A stretch of DNA of 64,000 nt from DAHUYF01 sp963789275. Lineage in GTDB: Bacteria; Pseudomonadota; Alphaproteobacteria; ATCC43930; CGMCC-115725. Within the stretch, counting starts at the first letter, position 1, and the number at the start of each line of letters is the position of its first letter. The position numbers and the translations under genes were made by a program. The notes under the pieces were generated by a model, which ran no database searches, was not told the DNA's origin, and saw only the letters and a list, made by a program, of their open reading frames with translations. This document shows positions 33,770-43,803 of the stretch, in pieces. The stretch lies in NCBI GenBank assembly GCA_963789275.1, contig CAWBKF010000017.1:1-64000 (forward strand), read 5' to 3'.

Positions 33770-34910
33770 ATGGCGCTCACCCTCGACAGCGACACCACGC
33801 TGATCCGCGACACCGCGCTCGATTTCTTCGCCAAGCGCGCGCCGGTCAGCGCGCTGCGCAAGCTGCGCGATGACAAGGATGCGCTGGGCTTCTCCCTGCC
33901 GCTGTGGCGGCAGATGGCCGAGCTCGGCTGGGCCGGCATTCTCGTGCCGGAAGCCTATGGCGGCGCCGCGTTCGGCTGCCTCGGCCTGGGCCAGGTGATG
34001 GAGGCGGCGGGCCGCACGCTGGCCGCCAGCCCGCTCCTCGCCACCGCGCTGATCGGCGCCAGCGCGCTGGCGCTTGCCGGCAGCGAAGCGCAGAAGGCCG
34101 CGCATCTGCCCGCGCTCGCCAAGGGCCAGCGCCTGGTGGCGCTGGCGCTCGACGAAGGCGCGCACCATGCTCCCGCACGCCATCGCCGCCACCGCCCGCC
34201 GCAGCGGCGGCGGCTTCCGCCTCGACGGCGAGAAGCGCTTCGTGCTCGACGGCCACGTCGCCGATCTCGTCATTGTCGTGGCGCGCACCGCCGGCGCGCC
34301 CGGCGAGCGCCGCGGCATCACGCTCTTCCTCGTGCCCGCCGACGCCAAGGGGCTGACGCGCACGCGCACGGTCATGGTCGACAGCCGCAACGCCGCCGCT
34401 CTTCGCCTCGATGGCATCGAGCTTGGCGAAGAGTCGGTGCTGGGCGGGGTCGATGACGGCGCCGACCTCCTCGATCCCGTGCTCGACCGCGCCCGCGCCG
34501 GTCTCGCCGCCGAAATGCTCGGCAGCGCCGCCGCGGCGTTCGAGCGCACCGTCCTCTATCTCCAGGAGCGCAAGCAGTTCGGCGTGCCGATCGGCTCCTT
34601 CCAGGCGCTGAAGCACCGCGCGGCGGCGATGTTCTGCGAGATCGAGTTGACCCGCTCGGCGGTGACCGCGGCGCTCGCAGCGCTGGACGCCGGGAGCGAC
34701 GATGCCGGCGCGCTCGCCTGCCTCGCCAAGGCCAAGGCCGGCGACGCCTTCTTCCTGGTTGGCAATGAGGGCGTGCAGATGCATGGCGGCATCGGCATGA
34801 CCGACGAGCACGAGATCGGCTTCTTCCTGAAGCGCGCTCGGGTGGCGCAGGCGACGTTCGGCGACAGCGCCTTTCAGCGCGACCGCTACGCCTCCTTGAT
34901 GGGCTATTAG
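33770..34910 (+). CDS. Second acyl-CoA dehydrogenase subunit, one frameshift
   Basis: The protein reads in two frames that join near 34165-34180, where an extra base (GCTCCCGCACGCC) interrupts ALDEGAHHAP and HAIAATARRSGGGFRLDGEK. Without it the product has about 380 residues. The end, ERKQFGVPIGSFQALKHRAA and LVGNEGVQMHGGIGMTDEHE, matches the FAD-binding and substrate-facing part of acyl-CoA dehydrogenases of this paired type. It follows the first subunit by four bases. The total length leaves one extra base, which agrees with a single insertion. Confidence 0.8.
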
Positions 34911-34996
34911 AACACCGGGCCACGGCAGCGGCTGCCGGCAGCACCGGGCCGGGGGATTTGGTGCGTTTGGACCGATTTCCCGAGTTCATGCCCCGG

Positions 34997-35058
34997 TTTC
35001 ATGATCATTTTCATGATCATTTTAGGTTTTAACCAAACCGAGCTTGCACAACTCGGTT
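34997..35058 (+). promoter_or_regulatory. AT-rich control region with tandem palindromic repeats and a hairpin before the acyltransferase gene
   Basis: The 12-mer TTTCATGATCAT occurs twice in tandem (34997-35008 and 35009-35020), each copy holding the palindrome ATGATCAT. A 7-bp stem AACCGAG (35036-35042) and CTCGGTT (35052-35058) follows, with TAATTTTT directly after it, like an attenuator or terminator. The region is unusually AT-rich for this genome and lies 50 to 110 bases upstream of the gene at 35109. Confidence 0.55.
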
Positions 35059-35108
35059 AATTTTTCGTTAAATGCTCCACAGACCAGATTCCCTGGCCAG
35101 GAGCATGC

Positions 35109-35837
35109 ATGCCCCTTTCCGCTTATGACGTCACCTCGGACGGGGCGGGAGCGGATGCGCTCGTTTGCGCGTTCGACGCCCAGTTCTGCATCCTCCCGGC
35201 CACCGACCCCGTCCTTGTCGACCAGGCCTTCGCCCTCCGCCATCAGGCCTATTGCGTCGAGAACCGCTATGAGGATCCTGCCCTGAATCCGGGCGGACGG
35301 GAGACCGACGGTTTCGATGCCCGCTCCCGCCACGCTCTTCTGTTTCGACGCGAGGACGGCGCGGCCCTCGGCACGGTTCGGCTGATCGGCCCCCGCTCGC
35401 CTGCCGCCCCTGACCTTCCCATTCACGACGCCTCTGCCGAACCGGACCTCCGCCCGCCGGCGCTCCCCGGGGCGACAACCGCCGAAGTCTCCCGCTTCAC
35501 CCTGCCGAAGGGTGCTGCCGGACGGCGCCCGACGGACGGCATCCTGCCACGCCTCGGCCTGATGCAGGCGATCGTCCGCCTCAGCGCCGAGGCGGGACTC
35601 ACCCACTGGTGCGCCCTGATGGAGCCATCGCTCCTCAAGCTGTTCGCCGCCTCCGGCATTCATCTCGAGCCGGTCGGCCCGATCATCGTCCATCACGGGC
35701 GCCGCCAACCCTGTCGCGCCTCTATCGACACCTTGCTGAGCCGCGTGCGCCTGGAGAATCCTGCCGCCTACGCGGTGCTCACCGACCGCGGCAGGCTGTG
35801 GGATCAGCTGCTGGCGCGCTGGGGCCGATCGGCGTGA
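35109..35837 (+). CDS. N-acyl amino acid synthase-like acyltransferase (PEP-CTERM/exosortase-associated type)
   Basis: This 242-residue protein resembles GNAT-fold N-acyl amino acid synthases (FeeM) and the PEP-CTERM/exosortase-associated acyltransferases, distant relatives of autoinducer synthases. Visible features are FALRHQAYCVENRYEDPALN at about residues 41-60, the strand GAALGTVRLIGPRS, and TTAEVSRFTLPKG, where the E-V-S-R motif is usual. These enzymes move an acyl chain from acyl carrier protein or CoA to an amine. GGAG lies before the ATG. Its stop overlaps the GTG start of the ThiF-nitroreductase gene by four bases, so the two are coupled and likely serve one pathway. Confidence 0.75.
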   Translation: MPLSAYDVTSDGAGADALVCAFDAQFCILPATDPVLVDQAFALRHQAYCVENRYEDPALNPGGRETDGFDARSRHALLFRREDGAALGTVRLIGPRSPAAPDLPIHDASAEPDLRPPALPGATTAEVSRFTLPKGAAGRRPTDGILPRLGLMQAIVRLSAEAGLTHWCALMEPSLLKLFAASGIHLEPVGPIIVHHGRRQPCRASIDTLLSRVRLENPAAYAVLTDRGRLWDQLLARWGRSA

Positions 35838-37970
35838 CCCAGGCGCCTCCGATCCCCATCGAAGTGAGCCGCGCCCCGCCGGCCGCGCCAGCCGCACCGG
35901 CCTTCTCGTACGACACCGCGTTTTCACGCAATCTCGGCTGGCTCACGGATTGGGAGCAGCGCTCGCTGCGGGCCCGGCGGGCGGCGATCGCCGGGCTTGG
36001 CGGGGTCGGCGGCGTCCACCTCCTGACGCTTGCCCGGCTCGGTATCGGCGCCTTCACCCTGGCGGACCCCGACAGTTACGATATGGTCAACCTCAACCGC
36101 CAGGTCGGCGCTACCATGGCGTCGATCGGGCGGCCGAAATGCGCGGTCATGGCCGAACTCGCCCGGGCGATCAATCCCGAGCTCGACCTCCGGCTTTTTC
36201 CGGCGGGCGTCACGGAAGAAACCATCGACGCCTTCCTCGCCGACGCCGACGTCTATGTCGATGGTCTCGATTTCTTCGCCCTCGACATCCGCCGCAAGGT
36301 TTTTGCCCGCTGCGCCCAGCTCGGCATCCCGGCCGTGACCGCTGCGCCGCTCGGCATGGGCGCCGCGTTCCTGGTCTTCCAGCCCGGCGGCATGACCTTC
36401 GAAGAGTATTTCCGCCTCGAGGGGCTGCCCGAGAAGCGGCAATACGTGCGCTTCCTCTTGGGACTCTCGCCCAAGGGCCTGCATCTTGGCTATCTCGCCG
36501 ATCCCGCCCATGTCGATCTCGCCGGCCGGCGCGGACCGTCGACCAGCATGGCGGCCCAGCTCTGCGCCGGCGTCGCCGGGGCCGAGATCGTCAAGCTGCT
36601 GACCGGCCGCGGCCCCATCCACGCGGCCCCGTTCTACCATCAATTCGATGCCTATCGCGGCCGCTGGGTCAGAGGCCGACTTCGCTTCGGCGCCAACAAC
36701 CCGCTGCACCGCGTCAAGCTGGCGATCGCCGAGCGCCTGTTCGCGAGGATGTCCCGACAAGCCGCGCCACCGGCGCAGCCGGGGCCCGCGGACGAGATCG
36801 GCCGCATCCTCGACGCCGCCCGCTGGACGCCGAGCGGCGACAATGTGCAGCCCTGGACGATCACGCCTGGCGCCGATGCCCTCGTCCTGCGCGTCCGCCT
36901 GGCAGCCGAGGGCGATCTCTACGACTACCGCGGCGGCGAGCCCAGCCTGCTTGCGGCCGGCATGTTCCTCGAAAGCCTGCGCGTGGCCGCGTCGGAATTC
37001 GGCCGCGCGGTGCTTTGGGAGCATCAAGGCCGCGAGCCCGACGGGCGCCTGCGGATCCGGGTCCGCCTGCCCAGGACCGCCGACATCCAACCCGATCCGC
37101 TGCGGCCGCATCTTTTCCTGCGCTCGGTGGATCGCCGTCCCTACCGCCCGGGCCGCCTCTCTGCGGCCCAAAAAGCGGCGCTCGAGGCGACGGTGGCGGA
37201 CCGGCTGAGGATCGACTGGCAGGAGGACCTGCGTGATCGTTGGGGCTGGGCGAGGCTCGGCGCCAAGGCAACCGACATCCGCCTGAGAATTCCCGAGGCG
37301 TTCAGGATCCACCAACGGGTCATCGACTGGACACAGCGCTTCAGCACGGGCGGAATTCCGTCAGGCGCGGTCGGCCTCGACCGTCTTACGCTTCGCGTGA
37401 TGCGCTGGGCATTCCAGCGACTGGTCGCGGATGAAGCGGCTCAATCGCCTGGTCGGCACTTTCGGCGCCGCGCTTCAGCTGGACCTGCTTCCGGGACTCT
37501 TCAGCTCGGCGTTTTTCGTCCTGCGCCTGAGCGACGCGCCGCTGATCAGCCCCGAAGACCGCGAGCGCGCCCTGCTGCAGGCCGGCGGCGCGCTCCAGCG
37601 CTTTTGGCTCACCGCCGATCGCCTCGGCTTGGCGCTGCAGCCCGCTATGGCGACGCTCATCTTCGCCGATTACGGCCGCCGCGGCGTCTATTTCACCGCC
37701 GATGGCGCTGCCCCGGCGCATGCGGAGGCGCTGGGCAAGGCAGTTGACGTCCGTCTCGATGGCCCGGCGCAAGGCACCGTTTTTCTCGGCCGGATCGGAC
37801 GCAAGCCCCGTACCGCGCCGCGCGCCCGATCCGTCCGCAAGCCTCTCGCTGCGCTGGTCACACCGCCAGCAACCCCCGTGCGAAGCCCGTCACGCCCGGA
37901 CGATGACGCGCCGAGCCGCACCGTGGGGTCGCCGGTTGAGCAGCCGGCCGTGCTGGAAGCGGCGCCGTAA
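35834..37970 (+). CDS. ThiF (E1-like adenylyltransferase) fused to a nitroreductase-like domain, one frameshift
   Basis: Starting with GTG at 35834, the first 270 residues form a ThiF/E1 domain: GLGGVGG at 54-60, then LADPDSYDMVNLNRQ with the conserved Arg, GRPKC and the Asp strand VDGLDFF. No zinc-binding CxxC pairs are present. From about residue 320 there is a nitroreductase-like FMN domain (EIGRILDAARWTPSGDNVQP). The frame breaks near 37430 by one extra base (VADEAAQ versus RMKRLNRLVGTF), after which the C-terminal part continues to 37970. E1 plus flavin enzymes are paired in azole-peptide and similar pathways. The function here is unknown. Confidence 0.72.
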
Positions 37971-38033
37971 CCATCCTGCGGCCGCGAGGCCAGCTGAGGA
38001 GCCACAGCTCGGGATGCTCCTGGACCCGCGGGC

Positions 38034-39827
38034 TCAGCCGCTGGCGCGCGCGGCATCATCGAGGATGAGTTGCACCTCTTCGCGCCCCTGCCAGCTATCG
38101 GCGCGCAGATGCCCCGCGACATGGAAGCCGCTGCCCTGGCCGTGCAGCAGCGCCGGGCCGAGCTCGCCTTCGAGACAGCGGAACGCGATCGCCTTCAACC
38201 GCGTCGCGCCGCCGCCGTCACCGAGAATGCAGCGGACATGCTGGCCGCCGACGACATCGGCGCGCAGGATTCGCTGATTGGCCAGCGCGAAGCGCGGCTC
38301 GCTATTGCCGGCCCCGAAGGGGCCGAGCCGTTCGACCAGTTGCACCAGCTCCGGCGTCGCCGCGGCCGTGGCGAGGACGCCGTCGATGCCGAGCTCCGCC
38401 ACCCGCGCCGCGGCGCCAAGCGCCGCCGCCGCGCGCTCGGCGAGGAAGTCGCGCAGCGCGCCGAGCCCGGCCACCGCGACAGTGAAGCCCGCCGCCATGG
38501 CATGGCCGCCGCCGTTCATCAGCAGCCCGGCCTGGCGCGCCGCGAGGATGGCGGGACCGAGCGCCAGGCCCGGAACCGACCGGCCCGAGCCCTTGCCGAT
38601 GCCGTCGGCGACGGCGGTGACGCAGGCGGGACGGTTGTAGCGCTCCTTCAGGCGGCTGGCGACGATACCGATGACCCCGGGATGCCAGCCCTCGCCGGCG
38701 ACGAAGAGCAGCGGTGCCGCAGGGTCGCCGCTCTCGACCTGGTCGATCGCCTGCGCCAGCACCCGCGCTTCGATCTCGCGCCGCTCGGCGTTGAGGGCGT
38801 GGAGCTGCAGCGCCAGCGCCCGCGTTTCGATGGCATCGTCGCTCGCCAGCAGCCGCGCGCCGAGATCCGCCTGTCCGACCCGTCCGCCGGCATTGACCCG
38901 CGGCCCCAGGATGAAGCCGGCGTGGTAGGCGTCGAGCCGCTGACCCAGCCCGGCCACATCGGCGAGCGCCGCAAGGCCAGGATTGCCACGGCGTTGCAGC
39001 ACCTTCAGCCCCTGCGCCACCAGCGCGCGGTTGACGCCGGTGAGCGGCACCACGTCGCAGATCGTGCCAAGCGCCACCAGATCGAGCCAGTGCACGAGAT
39101 CGGGCGCCGGCCGGTCGGCATACCAGCCGGCCTGGCGCAGCGCGCGGTTGAGCCCGACCAGCAGCAGGAAGGCGACGCCCACCGCCGCCAGCATGCCATG
39201 GGCGCTGGTCTCGTCGAGGCGGTTGGGATTGATGATGGCGAGCGCGCGCGGCAGCGCCGGCTCGGCGACGTGGTGATCGACGACGATGACATCGAGTCCG
39301 GCTTCGCCCGCGGCCGCGAGCGGGGCATGGGCGCCGGTGCCGCAATCGACGGTGATCGCCACCGCTACGCCTTGCGCCTTGAGCCGCAGCAGCGCCGGCG
39401 CGTTCGGGCCGTAGCCCTCGCGCTGGCGGTCGGGGATGTAGAGCCGGACGCGGCAGCCGATGGCGGCAAGGAAGCGCTGAATGAGCGCCGCCGAGGTCGC
39501 GCCGTCGACATCGTAGTCGCCGAAGACGGCGATGAGCTCGCCGCCGGTGATCGCGCGCACCAGCCGCGCCACCGCCACATCCATGTCCTTCAGATGCGAG
39601 GGGTCGGGCAGGAAGTCGCGCAAGGTCGGCGCCAGAAAGCGCTCCGCCGCCTCGACCTCGACGCCGCGCGCGGCCAGCAGCCGGCCGATGATCTCCGGCA
39701 GGTCGAGACGCTGCGCCAGCGCCAGGCCGGCACGGTCATCGGCGGCGCGCTGGCGCCAGCGCCGCCCGGAAAGCGAGCGCTCGACGCCGAGGAAAGCGGT
39801 GAAGCCATCGAGCATGGCGAGTAGCAT
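38034..39827 (-). CDS. recJ: Single-stranded-DNA-specific exonuclease RecJ
   Basis: This 597-residue protein has the DHH/DHHA1 exonuclease pattern: FGDYDVDGATSAALIQRFLA at about residue 98, VDCGTGAHAPLAAAGEAGLD, then VIVVDHHVAEPALPRALAII with the DHH motif, and the C-terminal GGGHAMAAGFTVA typical of DHHA1. RecJ degrades 5' ends of single-stranded DNA in recombination and repair. The ATG at 39827 is used; the ATG at 39815 is also possible. It follows glpX by about 50 bases, with a strong hairpin in the gap, in the classical hom-glpX-recJ order. Confidence 0.95.
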   Translation of the reverse strand: MLLAMLDGFTAFLGVERSLSGRRWRQRAADDRAGLALAQRLDLPEIIGRLLAARGVEVEAAERFLAPTLRDFLPDPSHLKDMDVAVARLVRAITGGELIAVFGDYDVDGATSAALIQRFLAAIGCRVRLYIPDRQREGYGPNAPALLRLKAQGVAVAITVDCGTGAHAPLAAAGEAGLDVIVVDHHVAEPALPRALAIINPNRLDETSAHGMLAAVGVAFLLLVGLNRALRQAGWYADRPAPDLVHWLDLVALGTICDVVPLTGVNRALVAQGLKVLQRRGNPGLAALADVAGLGQRLDAYHAGFILGPRVNAGGRVGQADLGARLLASDDAIETRALALQLHALNAERREIEARVLAQAIDQVESGDPAAPLLFVAGEGWHPGVIGIVASRLKERYNRPACVTAVADGIGKGSGRSVPGLALGPAILAARQAGLLMNGGGHAMAAGFTVAVAGLGALRDFLAERAAAALGAAARVAELGIDGVLATAAATPELVQLVERLGPFGAGNSEPRFALANQRILRADVVGGQHVRCILGDGGGATRLKAIAFRCLEGELGPALLHGQGSGFHVAGHLRADSWQGREEVQLILDDAARASG

Positions 39828-39861
39828 CGCCGCCGCTACCGAGTTCGGGTCAATGGTGGAT

Positions 39862-39892
39862 CGACGCGCCGCGCGCTCAGCGCGGCGCGTCG
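39862..39892 (-). terminator. 13-bp perfect hairpin overlapping the glpX stop codon
   Basis: CGACGCGCCGCGC (39862-39874) pairs exactly with GCGCGGCGCGTCG (39880-39892), with a 5-base loop. It overlaps the end of glpX and precedes recJ by about 35 bases. No T-run follows on the minus strand, so it is more likely an RNA-processing or attenuation element than a simple terminator. Confidence 0.5.
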
Positions 39893-40857
39893 AACAGCGC
39901 CTTGCGCTCGAAATTGTGCTCCGCCTCGATCATGCGCACCGTGCCGGTCTTGGAGCGCATTACCATGGAATGCGTCACCGCGCCGCCGGCGAAGCGGCGC
40001 ACGCCCTGCAGCATGGTGCCGCTGGTGACGCCGGTGGCGGCGAACATGACATCGCCCTTGGCGAGGTCGAGGAGCTGATACTTGCGGGCGAAATCCTTGA
40101 TGCCGAAGCGTTGGGCGCGGCCGCGCTCGTCATCGTTGCGGAACAGCAGCCGGCCCTGCATGTAGCCGCCGATGCAGCGCAGGGCCGCGGCAGCGAGCAC
40201 GCCTTCGGGCGCGCCGCCCGAGCCCATGTAGATATCGACGCCGCTCTGCGGCCGCGAAGTGGCGATGACGCCGCTGACATCGCCGTCGGAGATCAGCATG
40301 ATGCGCGCGCCAGCCTCGCGCACCTTGGCGATGAGCTCGCTGTGGCGCGGCCGGTCGAGGATGCAGACGACGAGGTCCGAGACCTCCACCGCCTTCACCC
40401 GCGCGAGGTTCTTGAGGTTCTTCACCGGCGGCTCGTCGAGATCGACCACCTCGCCCAGACCACCGCCGATGGCAATCTTGTCCATATAGACGTCGGGCGC
40501 GTTGAGGAAGCCGCCGGCCTCGGCCATGGCGATGACCGCGAGCGCGTTGGCGCCGCCTTTGGCGGTGATGGTGGTGCCCTCGAGCGGGTCGAGCGCGATA
40601 TCGATGCGCGGCCCGCCGCTGCCGACCTTCTCGCCGATATAGAGCATCGGCGCCTCGTCGCGCTCGCCCTCGCCGATGACCACGGTGCCCTCGATGGCGA
40701 GGCTGTTGAGCGCCTGGCGCATGGCATCGACCGCGGCCTGATCGGCCGCCTTCTCGTCGCCGCGGCCCATCAGCCGCGAGGCCGACAACGCCGCCGCCTC
40801 GGTGACACGCACCGCCTCCAGCGCCAGGTTGCGATCCATCGCTCCGCCTTCGGCCAT
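39877..40857 (-). CDS. glpX: Class II fructose-1,6-bisphosphatase
   Basis: This 326-residue protein matches GlpX: MDRNLALEAVRVTEAAALSA at the N-terminus, VIGEGERDEAPMLYIGEKVG with metal-binding acids, DIALDPLEGTTITAKGGANA (the DPxxGT motif), and ISDGDVSGVIATSRPQSGVD with GSGGAPEGVLAAAALRCIGG. It hydrolyses fructose 1,6-bisphosphate in gluconeogenesis. GAAGGAG lies before the ATG. It follows hom by 16 bases and precedes recJ, so the three are one operon. Confidence 0.95.
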   Translation of the reverse strand: MAEGGAMDRNLALEAVRVTEAAALSASRLMGRGDEKAADQAAVDAMRQALNSLAIEGTVVIGEGERDEAPMLYIGEKVGSGGPRIDIALDPLEGTTITAKGGANALAVIAMAEAGGFLNAPDVYMDKIAIGGGLGEVVDLDEPPVKNLKNLARVKAVEVSDLVVCILDRPRHSELIAKVREAGARIMLISDGDVSGVIATSRPQSGVDIYMGSGGAPEGVLAAAALRCIGGYMQGRLLFRNDDERGRAQRFGIKDFARKYQLLDLAKGDVMFAATGVTSGTMLQGVRRFAGGAVTHSMVMRSKTGTVRMIEAEHNFERKALFDAPR

Positions 40858-40873
40858 GGTGACTCCTTCGGGT

Positions 40874-42166
40874 CTAGAGATTTTCGACGCGGATCATGCG
40901 CGTCGGCTCGAGCACGCTGCCGAGCTTGTCGATCCGTGCTAACGCGCGGCGCATCGCCGCTTCCTCGGTTTCATGCGTGGTCAGCACCACCGGCACCGCT
41001 TCGCCCGGCTTGCGGCCGCGCTGGATCATCTGCTCCATCGACACCTGCTCGTCACGCATCGCCGCGGCGATGTCGGCGATGACGCCGGGCCGGTCGACCA
41101 CCATCAGGCGCACGTAATAGGCGCCGACATGGCGCGCCATCGGCGATGAAGGCCGGGCTTCGAGCGCGCTCGCCGGCAGGGTGAAGCTCGACGACCAGCG
41201 CCCGACGGCGATATCGAGCAGGTCCGCCACCACCGCCGAGGCGGTCGGCTGGGCGCCGGCGCCGCGGCCCTCGAGCATGACGCGGCCGACGAAGTCGCCT
41301 TCGACGACGACGGCGTTGAAGACGCCGTCGACACTGGCGATCGGGGTCGAGCGCGGCACCATGCAAGGGTGGACGCGCTGCTCGAGCCCGTCGCGGGTGA
41401 GCCGCGCCAGGCCCAGCAGCTTGATGCGATAGCCGAGCTCGGCAGCGAAATCGATGTCGAGGGCCGAGACGTGGCGGATGCCCTCGACATGGATGCCGGC
41501 GAAATCGACGGCGCTGCCGAAGGCGACCGCGGCCAGCACCGCGAGCTTGTGCGCGGCATCAACGCCATCGATATCGAAGCTCGGATCGGCCTCGGCATAT
41601 CCAAGCTGCTGCGCCTCCTTCAGCACCTCGGCGAAGTCGCGCCCGGTCTCGCGCATGGTGGTCAGGATGTAATTGCAGGTGCCGTTGAGGATGCCATAGA
41701 TGCGGGTCACATGGTTCGCGGCGAGCCCCTCGCGCAGCGCTTTGAGGATGGGAATGCCGCCGGCCACCGCCGCCTCGAACAGCAGCGCCACGCCACGCGC
41801 CTCGGCTTGCCGCGCGAGCGCGGTGCCGTGATGGGCGATCAGCGCCTTGTTGGCGGTCACGACGTGCTTGCCCGCGGCGATGGCGCCCGCCACGACCTCG
41901 CGGGCGACGCCGTCGCTGCCGCCGATCAATTCCACCACGACATCGACGTCGGGATCCCGCGCCAGCGCGGTTGCATCGGCGAGCCAGCGCACTGCCGAGA
42001 GATCGATACCGCGCGCGCGCGTCCGGTCGCGCGCCGCCACCGCAGTGATGACCAGCCGTCGTCCGGCCCGCGCCGCGAGCAGCTCGGCGTTCTCCTGCAA
42101 CAGCTTGACCGTTCCGGCGCCAACCGTGCCCAGGCCGGCGATGGCGATCCCCAAGGGCGGTTTCAC
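40874..42166 (-). CDS. hom: Homoserine dehydrogenase with ACT domain
   Basis: This 430-residue protein starts with GTG at 42166. It has an NAD(P)-binding GLGTVGAGTVKLLQE at about residues 8-22, then ELIGGSDGVAREVVAGAIAA, VTANKALIAHHG, ILNGTCNYILTTMRETGRDF (the substrate-binding region), and EADPSFDIDGVDAAHKLAVL. The C-terminal ACT domain (MVVDRPGVIADIAAAMRDEQ) probably binds threonine for feedback control. It makes homoserine for threonine and methionine. It is the first gene of hom-glpX-recJ; the aminotransferase often found upstream is absent. Confidence 0.95.
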   Translation of the reverse strand: MKPPLGIAIAGLGTVGAGTVKLLQENAELLAARAGRRLVITAVAARDRTRARGIDLSAVRWLADATALARDPDVDVVVELIGGSDGVAREVVAGAIAAGKHVVTANKALIAHHGTALARQAEARGVALLFEAAVAGGIPILKALREGLAANHVTRIYGILNGTCNYILTTMRETGRDFAEVLKEAQQLGYAEADPSFDIDGVDAAHKLAVLAAVAFGSAVDFAGIHVEGIRHVSALDIDFAAELGYRIKLLGLARLTRDGLEQRVHPCMVPRSTPIASVDGVFNAVVVEGDFVGRVMLEGRGAGAQPTASAVVADLLDIAVGRWSSSFTLPASALEARPSSPMARHVGAYYVRLMVVDRPGVIADIAAAMRDEQVSMEQMIQRGRKPGEAVPVVLTTHETEEAAMRRALARIDKLGSVLEPTRMIRVENL

Positions 42167-42494
42167 GAGTGGTTCCGGGCTCCTCCGGCCGCTATCGGCC
42201 CCTGGACTTGTAGCGCCGCCGCCGCCAAGTTGCGACTGTTTTATCCGTCCGCCGTCCGCCGCCAGGGCACGGGGCCGGCCGCCCAGCCGGCCACGATACC
42301 CGCCGCGCCAGGCGCCTCGATGGAGCCGGAAGGCACCGGTGGCGGCGCCGGCCAACTGCACTTGTTCGGGGTGATACGTGCTCGACCCGGCGCGGCACGG
42401 GTCGCCCTCGCCCGCTTCGGCGTGAGAAACAGGGCTCTGAGGTCCGCGAGCAACGGCAACCGACAGCCAACGCGTCGCCTTATCCCCCGCCCGC
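42167..42494. other. Intergenic region upstream of hom
   Basis: I see no gene in these 328 bases. It separates hom from the OmpA-like lipoprotein gene on the same strand and should hold the hom promoter. The bases just before the hom start give only a weak GGAG. Confidence 0.5.
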
Positions 42495-43659
42495 TCAATA
42501 GTCCAGCAGCACCTCCGCCTGGCCGGCGCCGAGGCCGCCCATGGCTTCCTCGGGCGCGGCTTGGACAGTGATGCGACCGGCCGGCACCCCTAGCTTGGCG
42601 AGTGCTTGCGCCACGGCATTGGCCCGGTCCAGCGCCACGCCGAAACTCTGCAGCTGATCGCGCGCCGCATCGGCGCCATAGCCCCGCCGGGCATAGCCGA
42701 TGATGCGCAGCGAGCCGCCGCCCTGCTTCTGCAGCTTGGCGACTTCCGCCAGGCGCTGGTTGTCCTCGGCGCTGAGCACCGTGCCGTCACCGGCAAAGGC
42801 GATCTCCGCCGCCTGGAGCGTCATCGAGGGGGCGCGGCCATGCGGTGCGCGCATCACCGCCGGCTGGTCGCCCGGTGCGGCCGGCGCGATCGGGAGCGCG
42901 ATCGGCAACGGCGCGACCGGCGCCGGTCGTGGCAAGGCGGCCTGCTGCTGCGGCCGCAGCCCGTCCGGCGCCGGCGGCGGCAGTGCCGGTGTCTCGCCCT
43001 GGGGCAGGCTGCGCACGCTGGGGCTGGCCAGCGATGATTCCTGCGGCGGCGCCTGCGAGCCTTTGACCGCCGGGCCGGGGCGGACACCGCCGGCAGCAGC
43101 CGGCGCGCCCTGGCCCGGCGTGCTGCCCTCCGCCGGCGCCGCAGCCTGGCTTGACGGCTGCGGCCTGTCCCGACGTTGAGGCCTGGCCTGGCGTTGCCGC
43201 CGGGCCGGACGCGTTGGCCTGCACGGGCGCCGCAGACTGGCCCGGCGCGGCGGTGGCCGCTTGCGCGTCCGCGGTTTGCTCCCCCGGCAGCGGCGGCACG
43301 GCGTGCCCCTGGCGAAGCTCCTCATCGCTGTAACGGGCATTGGTGCGGTCGGCGACCAGACCCTTCTGCAACGCCTCGAGGTCGACCGTGCTCATCGCCC
43401 GATCCGGCGGCGGCGGCACGGTGCCGAGATTGGGATAAGGCGCCTGCCCCCCGGCCTCGAGATTTTGCGCATTGCGCTGACTGGCGTCGGCGGCGTCATG
43501 TTTGGAGACCCCGCTGAGATCGCGATACCACTCTACGGGGTTGGCATAATCCGGGACCCACGAGCAACCGCAAAGCCCCCATCCCGCCAGCACCAGGACC
43601 GCCAAGGTTCCGGCATTGCTTGCTATTTTCGGCCGGCCCGACATCCTTGGTAAAACCAT
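42495..43659 (-). CDS. OmpA-like lipoprotein, one frameshift
   Basis: The protein starts at the ATG at 43659 with GGAG upstream. The N-terminus has a lipoprotein signal (NAGTLAVLVLAGWGLCGCSW) with lipobox LCGC, so Cys at about residue 33 is lipidated. A Pro/Ala/Gln-rich middle follows. An extra base near 43150 shifts the frame, and the C-terminal part continues to 42495 with an OmpA-type domain (FAGDGTVLSAEDNQRLAEVA, GYARRGYGADAARDQLQSFG). The lipid anchor plus OmpA domain suggests an outer-membrane lipoprotein bound to peptidoglycan. Total length fits a single indel. Confidence 0.75.
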
Positions 43660-43803
43660 CACTCACGGCTCTCCTCTGGCGGGGCAGGGTGTTCTCCCCA
43701 TATAGGGCGCTGCAATCGCCTGCCCGCTGGTGTATTAGAACGCCTCCCGCCCGTCATCAATAATCGGGCGGCGCGCGCTGCGGGCGGCGCAAGGAGCCAA
43801 GCA

